The translations under genes and the position numbers were made by a program. Source: Rhizobiaceae bacterium (lineage in GTDB: Bacteria; Pseudomonadota; Alphaproteobacteria; Rhizobiales; Rhizobiaceae). Taken from it: DNA of 64,000 nucleotides. Below are positions 54,983 through 64,000 of the stretch, one piece after another (positions within the stretch are counted from its first letter, which is position 1; the number at the start of each line of letters is the position of its first letter). Location: positions 248,001 to 312,000 of the forward strand of contig JAEPQK010000003.1 in assembly GCA_017640615.1 (NCBI GenBank). The letters run 5' to 3'. The notes under the pieces are model-generated. The model was not told where the DNA came from. It did no database searches and was given only the letters and a program-made list of their open reading frames with translations.

Positions 54983-55366
54983 CTAGCGCCGCACAGCGCG
55001 TTCCAGCGCCAGGCCGCCGTCCCAGGTGCCCATCAGTGTGCCATCGGAGCCAACTACATAGACAACAGGGTGTTTTGCCCCCCAGTCCACCACCAGCACA
55101 TTGCCGGCAAATGCGCCCCGTCCCTGATAGCTTTGCGCGCCGACTGTCCAGTTGAGTACGGCCTGTGCGCCCTCTTGCACGATTGATAGCACGCCACGAT
55201 AGCTCGACCCGTCGGTGTTGCGCCCCAAAACATCGTAGACACCTGCAACGTCGGCAATCTCGACCGAGGTCTCCACCTGTGCAAACGCTGGTCCGGTAGC
55301 GAGAGGCACAATTTGCCCGGCTGCGAGGAATGCGGCGCACAATGTTGTCCGAACAATCTGACGCAT
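54983..55366 (-). CDS. Secreted hypothetical protein
   Basis: 127 residues from the ATG at 55366 (GGGGTG upstream; a GTG at 55381 is possible). Signal peptide ends near GPAFAQ. The mature part is beta-rich: VAGVYDVLGRNTDGSSYRG, LSIVQEGAQAVLNWTVG, VLVVDWGAKHPVVYVVG, TLMGTWDGGLALERA, resembling a small lipocalin-like barrel. No Cys. Directly downstream of sucB (33 bp). Confidence 0.68.
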   Translation of the reverse strand: MRQIVRTTLCAAFLAAGQIVPLATGPAFAQVETSVEIADVAGVYDVLGRNTDGSSYRGVLSIVQEGAQAVLNWTVGAQSYQGRGAFAGNVLVVDWGAKHPVVYVVGSDGTLMGTWDGGLALERAVRR

Positions 55367-55399
55367 ATTACACCCCGCCAATAAAGCTGACCTTCCGGC

Positions 55400-56650
55400 C
55401 TACAAATCAAGCACCAGGCGCTCGGGATCTTCCAGGCTCTCTTTCACCCGCACCAGGAATGTCACGGCTTCCTTGCCGTCGACGATGCGGTGATCATAGC
55501 TGAGCGCCAGATACATCATCGGCCGCACCACCACCTGGCCGCCAACAACCATCGGACGCTCCTGGATTTTGTGCATGCCGAGAATGCCCGACTGTGGCGC
55601 ATTCAGGATCGGCGTCGACATCAGCGACCCGTAAACACCGCCGTTCGAGATGGTAAAGGTACCGCCTTGCATGTCGGCCATACCGAGCTTGCCGTCGCGC
55701 GCAGCCATGCCGAGCCGGCCGATTTCCTTCTCGACCTCGGCAATTGTCATCTGGTCGGCGTCGCGCACGACCGGCACGACGAGGCCTTTGTCGGTGCCCA
55801 CCGCCACGCCGATATGGCAGAAGTTCTTGTAGATGATGTCGGTGCCGTCGATCTCGGCATTCACCGCCGGAATTTCCTTCAGCGCGTGGCACACGGCCTT
55901 GGTGAAGAAGCCCATGAAGCCAAGCTTCACGCCGTGCTTCTTCTCAAACAGCTCCTTGTATTTCGAGCGCATCTCCATCACGGCGCCCATATCCACCTCG
56001 TTGAAGGTGGTGAGCATCGCGGCCGTGTTCTGCGCATCCTTCAGCCGCCGGGCGATTGTCTGGCGCAGGCGGGTCATCTTCACCCGCTCCTCGCGCTCCT
56101 CGTCGCCTTCGGCGGCCGGCGCCCGTGCTGCGGCCGGCGTTTCGGCAGGCGAGGAGGCAGCGCCCTTCGAGATCGCCGAAAGCACGTCTTCTTTCAGCAC
56201 CTGGCCGCGTTTGCCGCTGCCTTCCACATCGTCGGCCGAAAGGCCTTTTTCGGCCATCAGCTTGGAGGCTGCCGGCGAAGCAGGCATATCGCCTTTGGCG
56301 CTCGCCTTCTCCTCGGACTTGGCCTTGTCGGCGCCGCTATCTTCGTCCTTGGCTTTCGCCTCCTTTTTCTCGCCCTTGTCGCTATCGCCCTTGGCGGCCG
56401 GCTTTGCGCCATCGCCCTCGCCGATCATCCCGAGCAGCGCACCAACCTCTACAGTGTCACCCTCCTTGGCGGCGATTTCTGAAAGCGTGCCGGCAGCAGG
56501 CGCCGGCACCTCCAGCGTCACTTTATCGGTCTCAAGTTCGACCAGTGTCTCGTCGGCGGCGACAGCGTCGCCCTCCTTCTTGAACCATTGGCCGATCGTG
56601 GCTTCGGTTACGGATTCGCCCAGAGTGGGAACGCGGATTTCGGTAGCCAT
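55400..56650 (-). CDS. sucB: Dihydrolipoyllysine-residue succinyltransferase (E2 of 2-oxoglutarate dehydrogenase)
   Basis: 416 residues. Lipoyl domain (1-77) with [11 protein letters not shown] around the lipoylated Lys, an Ala/Lys/Glu-rich linker, E1/E3-binding domain (about 125-165, [20 protein letters not shown]) and catalytic domain with [17 protein letters not shown]. Core of the complex that makes succinyl-CoA. 32 bases after sucA. Confidence 0.97.
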   Translation of the reverse strand: MATEIRVPTLGESVTEATIGQWFKKEGDAVAADETLVELETDKVTLEVPAPAAGTLSEIAAKEGDTVEVGALLGMIGEGDGAKPAAKGDSDKGEKKEAKAKDEDSGADKAKSEEKASAKGDMPASPAASKLMAEKGLSADDVEGSGKRGQVLKEDVLSAISKGAASSPAETPAAARAPAAEGDEEREERVKMTRLRQTIARRLKDAQNTAAMLTTFNEVDMGAVMEMRSKYKELFEKKHGVKLGFMGFFTKAVCHALKEIPAVNAEIDGTDIIYKNFCHIGVAVGTDKGLVVPVVRDADQMTIAEVEKEIGRLGMAARDGKLGMADMQGGTFTISNGGVYGSLMSTPILNAPQSGILGMHKIQERPMVVGGQVVVRPMMYLALSYDHRIVDGKEAVTFLVRVKESLEDPERLVLDL

Positions 56651-56682
56651 GTTAGGATCCGTTGCCTTTTCTGTTTGCCGGC

Positions 56683-59667
56683 TTAGCCCAGCGCGTCTTC
56701 CAGTAAGGATTCAAGTTGTGACAGGTGCTTCGACATCAAGCCGGTCGCGGGCGAGGCCGCGGCCGGGCGTCCGGCGTAGCGCACGCGCTTGTGCTTGGCG
56801 TCGATATGCGCCAGCACCCATTCAAGATAGGGGTCGATGAACGACCAGGCGCCCATATTCTTCGGCTCTTCCTGGCACCATACGATCTCCGCGTTGCGGA
56901 ACCGCGAAAGCTCGGTGATCAGCGCCTTCGCGGGGAACGGGTAAAGCTGTTCCACGCGCAGCAGATAGACATCGTCGATGCCGCGCTTTTCGCGCTCCTC
57001 GTAGAGGTCGAAATAGACCTTGCCGGAACACAGCACCACCCGCCTGATCTTGCTGTCTTTCGTCAGCTTGATCGCCTGATCCGGCAGCATCTGCGCATCG
57101 TCCCACAAGAGCCGGTGGAACGTGCTCTCGCCGGCCATCTCCGAAAGTTGAGACACTGCGCGCTTGTGCCTGAGCAGCGATTTCGGCGACATCAGGATAA
57201 GCGGCTTGCGGAAGTCGCGCTTCAGCTGACGCCGCAGCGCATGGAAATAATTTGCCGGCGTCGTGATATTCGCCACCTGCATATTGTCTTCCGCGCATTG
57301 CTGCAGGAAGCGCTCCAGCCGTGCCGAGGAGTGCTCCGGCCCCTGGCCCTCATAGCCATGCGGCAGAAGCATCACCAGGCCCGACATTCTGAGCCATTTG
57401 CGCTCGCCCGAAGAGATGAACTGGTCGATCACCACCTGCGCGCCGTTCACGAAGTCGCCGAACTGCGCTTCCCACAGCGTCAGCGCGTTGGGCTCGGCAA
57501 GCGAATAGCCGTATTCGAAGCCCAGCACGGCCTCTTCCGAGAGCATCGAATTGATGACCTCGAAATGCGCCTGCTGTGGCCCGAGATGGTTGAGCGGGAT
57601 GTGCCGGTTTTCGTCGCGCTGGTCGTAAACCACGGAGTGGCGCTGCGAAAACGTGCCGCGCTCCGAATCCTGCCCCGAAAGCCGAACCGGGTGGCCGTCC
57701 AGGAGGATGGAGCCGAAGGCGAGTGCCTCCGCCATCGACCAGTCGATCCCTTCGCCCGTGTCGATCATCTTGCGGCGATTGTCCATGAAGCGCTTGATGG
57801 TGCGGTGGACTTCGAAGCCCTCCGGCACATCGGAGAGCTTCTTGCCGATTTCCTTCAGCGTCTTCAGCGGCACCGCCGTCTTGCCGCGCCGCTGCTCGTC
57901 CTCGTTGTCGGCGGTCCGCAGGCCGCTCCAGGCGCCATCCAGCCAGTCGGCCTTGTTGGGCCGGTATGCCTGGCCGGCCTCGAACTCGGTTTCAAGATGC
58001 GCGCGCCAGTCGGCTCGCATCTTGTCGAGCCCGTCCTGATCGATCAGCCCTTCTTCGATCAGCCGCTTGCCGTAGAAGTCGACAACGGTCGGATGTTTGC
58101 GGATTTCGCGATACATGATCGGCTGCGTGAATGCCGGCTCGTCGCCCTCATTGTGGCCGTAGCGGCGGTAGCAGAACATGTCGATCACGACCGGCTTGTG
58201 GAAGGTCATGCGGAATTCGGTCGCCACCTTTGCCGCATAAACCACCGCTTCCGGGTCATCGCCGTTCACATGGAAGATCGGCGCCTCGATCATCTTCGCC
58301 ACATCGGACGGGTAGGGCGAAGAACGCGAGAAGCGCGGATTGGTCGTAAAGCCGATCTGGTTGTTGATGATAAAATGCACGGTACCGCCCACGCGGTGGC
58401 CGCGCAGGCCTGAAAGGCCGAGACACTCCGCCACCACACCCTGGCCGGCAAATGCCGCATCGCCATGCAGGAGCAACGGCAACACTTTCACGCGCTCTTC
58501 GAGCGGCACGACTTCTTCGCGCTTGCGGCCGTAAATCTGGTCCTGCTTGGCGCGTGCCTTGCCCATAACGACCGGGTTCACGATCTCCAGATGCGAGGGG
58601 TTGGCGGTCAGCGAGAGATGCACCTTGTTGCTGTCGAACTCGCGATCCGACGAAGCACCAAGGTGGTATTTCACATCGCCGGACCCTTCCACGTCATCAG
58701 GCGCGAACGAGCCGCCCTTGAATTCGTGGAAGATCGCACGGTGCGGCTTTGCCATCACCTGGCTCAGCACATTGAGCCGGCCGCGATGCGCCATGCCCAG
58801 CACCACTTCCTTCAGCCCCATGGCACCGCCGCGCTTGAGTATCTGTTCCAATGCTGGGATCAGCGCTTCGCCGCCATCGAGGCCGAAACGCTTGGTGCCC
58901 TTGTATTTCACGTCGATGAACTGCTCGAAGCCCTCGGCCTCGATCAGCTTCTGCAGGATCGCCAGCTTGCCGTTTTTGGTGAACTCGACACCTTTGCCCG
59001 GACCCTCGATACGCTCCTGAATCCAGGCCTTTTCGGCAGGATTGGAGATGTGCATGAACTCCACGCCGATCGTCGAGCAGTAGGTGCGCTTCAAGATGTC
59101 GAGCATTTCACGAATGGTCGCGAATTCGAGCCCGAGCACGTGGTCGATGAAGATCGGCCGGTCGTAGTCTTCGGGCGTGAAACCGTAAGCTTCGGGCGAA
59201 AGCTCGTTATAGTCCTCGAGCGGCTTGGCTATGCCCAAGGGATCGAGATCGGCATGCAGATGGCCGCGCATGCGGTAGGCGCGGATCATCATGATCGCGC
59301 GAACCGAATAGCGTGTCGCGCGCAGCACATCGTCGTCCGAAATCGGCGAGCCGTTCGCGGCTGCCTTCTGCTTCAGCTTGGTGGAGATGTGTGTCTCCAC
59401 CTTGCCCCAGTCGCCGTCGAGCGCGGAAACAAGCTCGCCATTTGCAGCCACAGGCCAGTTGCTGGCCTTCCAGGAAGCGCCGGCGGCGTTCTTCTTCACA
59501 TCGCCTGCATCGTCCTTCAGCGCACCGAAGAAATCGCGCCAGGCTTCATCGACCTTGTTCGGGTCGTCCTGATAGTCGGCGTACAGCTGCTCGATATAGG
59601 CGGCGTTGCCGCCATACAGAAACGAGGTCAGCGAGAATTGGTCGTTTGCCTGATCCTGGCGTGCCAT
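56683..59667 (-). CDS. sucA: 2-oxoglutarate dehydrogenase E1 component
   Basis: 994 residues, normal length. Thiamine-diphosphate enzyme that decarboxylates 2-oxoglutarate. N-terminal [19 protein letters not shown] for complex assembly, [35 protein letters not shown] with the ThDP-binding region, and [20 protein letters not shown]. Separated from sucD by a 125-bp stretch containing a long imperfect hairpin. Confidence 0.97.
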   Translation of the reverse strand: MARQDQANDQFSLTSFLYGGNAAYIEQLYADYQDDPNKVDEAWRDFFGALKDDAGDVKKNAAGASWKASNWPVAANGELVSALDGDWGKVETHISTKLKQKAAANGSPISDDDVLRATRYSVRAIMMIRAYRMRGHLHADLDPLGIAKPLEDYNELSPEAYGFTPEDYDRPIFIDHVLGLEFATIREMLDILKRTYCSTIGVEFMHISNPAEKAWIQERIEGPGKGVEFTKNGKLAILQKLIEAEGFEQFIDVKYKGTKRFGLDGGEALIPALEQILKRGGAMGLKEVVLGMAHRGRLNVLSQVMAKPHRAIFHEFKGGSFAPDDVEGSGDVKYHLGASSDREFDSNKVHLSLTANPSHLEIVNPVVMGKARAKQDQIYGRKREEVVPLEERVKVLPLLLHGDAAFAGQGVVAECLGLSGLRGHRVGGTVHFIINNQIGFTTNPRFSRSSPYPSDVAKMIEAPIFHVNGDDPEAVVYAAKVATEFRMTFHKPVVIDMFCYRRYGHNEGDEPAFTQPIMYREIRKHPTVVDFYGKRLIEEGLIDQDGLDKMRADWRAHLETEFEAGQAYRPNKADWLDGAWSGLRTADNEDEQRRGKTAVPLKTLKEIGKKLSDVPEGFEVHRTIKRFMDNRRKMIDTGEGIDWSMAEALAFGSILLDGHPVRLSGQDSERGTFSQRHSVVYDQRDENRHIPLNHLGPQQAHFEVINSMLSEEAVLGFEYGYSLAEPNALTLWEAQFGDFVNGAQVVIDQFISSGERKWLRMSGLVMLLPHGYEGQGPEHSSARLERFLQQCAEDNMQVANITTPANYFHALRRQLKRDFRKPLILMSPKSLLRHKRAVSQLSEMAGESTFHRLLWDDAQMLPDQAIKLTKDSKIRRVVLCSGKVYFDLYEEREKRGIDDVYLLRVEQLYPFPAKALITELSRFRNAEIVWCQEEPKNMGAWSFIDPYLEWVLAHIDAKHKRVRYAGRPAAASPATGLMSKHLSQLESLLEDALG

Positions 59668-59705
59668 TTTTTGTCCGGCGTCCTTGCGCGCCGTCTCCTG
59701 GTTTT

Positions 59706-59785
59706 GGTGAATGGCAAGTGGTGAATTGCGAATGGCGTCTACCTGGCTGGCTTTTCAATTCACCATTCACTATTGACCATTCACT
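59706..59785. repeat. Long imperfect hairpin between sucD and sucA
   Basis: GGTGAATGG and GGTGAATTG on the left pair with CAATTCACC and CCATTCAC on the right, leaving a loop of about 27 bases. The GTGAATGG units recur four times, a pattern found in mobile intergenic repeats of alphaproteobacteria. In the operon transcript it could slow RNA decay or modulate sucA relative to sucD. Confidence 0.55.
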
Positions 59786-59792
59786 GCTCCCC

Positions 59793-60695
59793 TCAGCCTT
59801 TAATCGCTTCCACCAGCGTCGTGCCCAGCCGCGCCGGCGAAGGCGAAACTTTGATGCCGGCGGCTTCCATCGCGGCGATCTTGTCTTCCGCACCGCCCTT
59901 GCCGCCGGAGATCACTGCGCCTGCATGGCCCATCGTACGGCCGGGAGGCGCGGTACGTCCGGCAATGAAGCCAGCCATCGGTTTGCTGCGACCGCGCTTT
60001 GCCTCGTCCTTGATGAACTGCGCCGCGTCTTCCTCGGCCGAGCCGCCGATCTCACCGATCATGATGATCGAGGTCGTCTCGTCGTCGGCCAGGAACATTT
60101 CCAGCATGTCGATGAACTCGGTGCCCTTCACCGGGTCGCCGCCAATGCCGACAGCCGTTGTCTGGCCAAGCCCTTCCACTGTCGTCTGGTACACGGCCTC
60201 ATAGGTCAGCGTGCCGGAGCGCGAAACGACACCCACTGAGCCTTTCTTGAAGATGTTGCCCGGCATGATGCCGATCTTGCACTCGTTCGGCGTCAGGACG
60301 CCGGGGCAGTTGGGCCCGATCAGCCTGCTGTTCGATTTGTCGAGCCGCGCCTTCACCTTCACCATGTCGGAAACCGGGATGCCCTCGGTAATGCACACGA
60401 TGAGCGGGATCTCGGCGTCGATCGCTTCGATGATCGCGCCTGCCGCGCCTGCGGGCGGAACATAAATCACCGACGCATTTGCGCCGGTGGCGTCCTTGCC
60501 TTCTGCCACGCTGGCGAAAATCGGCAATTCTTCGCCGCCCGAGCCGGTCCAGGTCGTTCCGCCCTTCTTAGGGTGTATGCCGCCGACCATCTTGGTGCCG
60601 TGATAGGCGAGCGCCTGTTCGGTGTGGAACGTACCGGTGTTGCCGGTCAGGCCCTGGACGAGAACCTTGGTATCCTTGTTGATGAGTATGGACAT
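59793..60695 (-). CDS. sucD: Succinyl-CoA synthetase alpha subunit
   Basis: 300 residues. Holds the CoA site and the phospho-His. [23 protein letters not shown] N-terminus ([19 protein letters not shown]), [20 protein letters not shown], and [18 protein letters not shown] with the active His. It lies 19 bases after a PIN toxin gene rather than after sucC, so its translation is separated from its partner subunit. Confidence 0.97.
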   Translation of the reverse strand: MSILINKDTKVLVQGLTGNTGTFHTEQALAYHGTKMVGGIHPKKGGTTWTGSGGEELPIFASVAEGKDATGANASVIYVPPAGAAGAIIEAIDAEIPLIVCITEGIPVSDMVKVKARLDKSNSRLIGPNCPGVLTPNECKIGIMPGNIFKKGSVGVVSRSGTLTYEAVYQTTVEGLGQTTAVGIGGDPVKGTEFIDMLEMFLADDETTSIIMIGEIGGSAEEDAAQFIKDEAKRGRSKPMAGFIAGRTAPPGRTMGHAGAVISGGKGGAEDKIAAMEAAGIKVSPSPARLGTTLVEAIKG

Positions 60696-60714
60696 TCGGC
60701 TTCCTGAGATTTCT

Positions 60715-61134
60715 TCAATGAGTGCGAAATGGATTTATCACCTGTACCGAGCCGTAGCTCTGACCGTGGTTCAAATCCTCCGAGTAAAGTCGGGAAACGC
60801 CAAGCCGCTCGGCTGCGGCGACGATGGCGCCATCCCAGTAGGAGATGTTGTAAGCTTGTGAATTCTCAATGCCGCGCATGACCACGGCACTATCGACTTC
60901 CTGGCACGGCTTGCGGCAAACCACCTCGATCCACTGCGCCGCTTTGGATGGCGAAAGCGGCTTGTCGGATTTGCGGATCGCGTTCACGTAGAACTCCTGC
61001 AGAACCTGCGCCGAGGTGGAATAGTCCTCGTCAGCGACGATCTGCTTCGCACGCTCGTATTTCTCCGGCGCGGAGAACCGGCCGAGCGCCGCATAGACGA
61101 GAACATTCGTGTCCAGAAAGCACTCAGCGATCAT
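60715..61134 (-). CDS. PIN domain toxin inside the suc operon
   Basis: 139 residues. Active-site acids are present: [35 protein letters not shown] and [10 protein letters not shown]. Predicted RNase of the VapC type. Overlaps the antitoxin gene by 11 bp. Intact. Only 19 bases separate its stop from the sucD start on the same strand, so they are probably co-transcribed. Confidence 0.88.
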   Translation of the reverse strand: MIAECFLDTNVLVYAALGRFSAPEKYERAKQIVADEDYSTSAQVLQEFYVNAIRKSDKPLSPSKAAQWIEVVCRKPCQEVDSAVVMRGIENSQAYNISYWDGAIVAAAERLGVSRLYSEDLNHGQSYGSVQVINPFRTH

Positions 61135-61357
61135 AGAGCGCCTCGCGGTTCCATTCCTGCCGGCCCATATCGGCGTCCGTTTCGGCGATGAGCTTCAACA
61201 ACGCCTCGCGGGCCTTGTCCTCGGCAGCTTCCTTCGCGACCAGCGAATTGAGGTAGTTCCGCACCAGCGCGTTGACACTGGTACGCCTCTCGGCCGCCAG
61301 AACCTTGACCTTCCGCAGGACCGATTCATCCACCGACAGCGTAATGTTCTTCGTCAT
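61124..61357 (-). CDS. Ribbon-helix-helix-type antitoxin inside the suc operon
   Basis: 77 residues from the ATG at 61357 after AGGAG; a GTG at 61378 is less likely. NITLSVDESVLRKVKVLAAE with RRTSVNALVRNYLN is a ribbon-helix-helix layout (DUF6364-like), followed by an acidic tail for toxin binding. A dyad lies 18 bases upstream. Pairs with the PIN gene. Confidence 0.83.
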   Translation of the reverse strand: MTKNITLSVDESVLRKVKVLAAERRTSVNALVRNYLNSLVAKEAAEDKAREALLKLIAETDADMGRQEWNREALYDR

Positions 61358-61375
61358 GGCTTCGCTCCTTTGCCG

Positions 61376-61396
61376 CACAGTATATGTGTAACTGTG
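61376..61396. promoter_or_regulatory. Operator dyad of the suc-operon toxin-antitoxin pair
   Basis: CACAGT-9 bp-ACTGTG with an AT-rich centre (ATATGTGTA), just before the antitoxin ribosome site. Likely marks an autoregulated internal promoter; the rest of the 126-bp gap to the cupin gene shows no gene. Confidence 0.5.
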
Positions 61397-61483
61397 TGAC
61401 GAGACAAAACCTCGCGCCCATAGCCCGCCGTAGCCGAGGTCGGCTGCCGGTTCATAATCTCGGGCTGTCGAGCAAACATCTCG

Positions 61484-61855
61484 CTACAATCGCTTCAGTT
61501 CTGTCCGGGTCAGTTCGCCCGGGTTGTTTCCAGTGTTCACGGTCGTTGCCGGCTCGAACATCAGCACGATCGGCTCCGCCGTCAGCGAGCGCGGCCGGTG
61601 TTCCACCGTCTTCGGCACGACGATGAACTCGCCCTCGCCGAGCTCCACCGGGCCATCGCGAAAGTCGATCGCGATGCGCCCCTGAAGCACCAGAAAGGCT
61701 TCGTCCTCATTGTCGTGCGAGTGCCACTCGAAGGTCTCGCCAAACTTGGCGACCTTCACCTGGGCGTCGTTCACATCCCCCGCAATGTGGGGATCGAACA
61801 CCCTGTCGATCTTGGTTTGCGCCGCCTCGACAAGGCTGATTTTGCGCGGAGGCAC
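61484..61855 (-). CDS. Cupin domain-containing protein
   Basis: 123 residues, single cupin. Motif 1 [18 protein letters not shown] gives two His and a Glu, and motif 2 [10 protein letters not shown] the third His; together a metal site. Related small cupins act as isomerases, dioxygenases or sensors. Starts 4 bases after the sucC stop, so co-transcribed. Not a usual member of the TCA operon. Confidence 0.87.
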   Translation of the reverse strand: MPPRKISLVEAAQTKIDRVFDPHIAGDVNDAQVKVAKFGETFEWHSHDNEDEAFLVLQGRIAIDFRDGPVELGEGEFIVVPKTVEHRPRSLTAEPIVLMFEPATTVNTGNNPGELTRTELKRL

Positions 61856-61859
61856 TGGC

Positions 61860-63053
<1,194 letters not shown>

Positions 63054-63066
63054 TGAACGTCCCGCC

Positions 63067-64000
<934 letters not shown>

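Noticed and set aside
56725..58413. 562-residue plus-strand frame over sucA
   Set aside because: Antisense shadow of a complete sucA gene.

Overview
The window comes from an alphaproteobacterium, most likely a member of the Hyphomicrobiales (Rhizobiales; Mesorhizobium/Phyllobacteriaceae-like). Signs of this are the high GC content, the mdh-sucC-sucD-sucA-sucB-lpdA TCA operon, the hemC-hemD-Mic60-hemY cluster divergent from tsaD-gpsA-EVE, a TTAA-N7-TTAAC (CtrA-type) site and a TGA-N9-TCA (RirA/IRO-type) site. No rRNA or CRISPR array was seen. Both ends cut a gene: a TpsB transporter at base 1 and mdh at base 64000.

Layout. 1-7.5 kb: two-partner secretion pair, a 2096-residue TpsA exoprotein and its TpsB outer-membrane transporter. 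7.9-12.8 kb: an iorAB-type molybdenum hydroxylase operon with a di-heme cytochrome c, divergent from an AraC-family regulator. 13.15-25.84 kb: a mobile island between a 16-bp copy of a tRNA-Ser(CGA) 3' end and the tRNA gene itself. The island has a P4-like integrase, an AlpA-like regulator, a primase-polymerase/helicase followed by iteron-like repeats, an OLD-type nuclease preceded by a tiny overlapping peptide and a palindromic promoter, several unknown genes, and a four-gene translationally coupled operon led by a phage tape-measure-like protein. No other tail, capsid or lysis gene is recognisable. This resembles a phage satellite carrying a defence gene.

25.9-36.7 kb: ordinary chromosome (LemA/TPM proteins, GNAT, pyrophosphatase, YggT, tRNA-Ala) and a FecBCD-type metal-chelate ABC operon with two unrecognised trailing genes, divergent from an MFS exporter. 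36.8-44.9 kb: tetrapyrrole biosynthesis (hemC, hemD) with the Mic60/mitofilin homologue and HemY, divergent from tsaD, gpsA, an EVE protein and a methyltransferase. 45-51.4 kb: a flavin dehydrogenase, an M20 amidohydrolase, a VapC/AbrB-type toxin-antitoxin pair, an MsbA-like ABC exporter and rpmE.

51.6-64 kb: TCA operon on the minus strand, in transcription order mdh, sucC, cupin, antitoxin, PIN toxin, sucD, sucA, sucB, a secreted protein, LysE exporter, another secreted protein, SDR, lpdA. The cupin and toxin-antitoxin pair separate the two subunit genes of succinyl-CoA synthetase, which is unusual. All calls rest on reading the sequence and translations by eye; no database search was possible.
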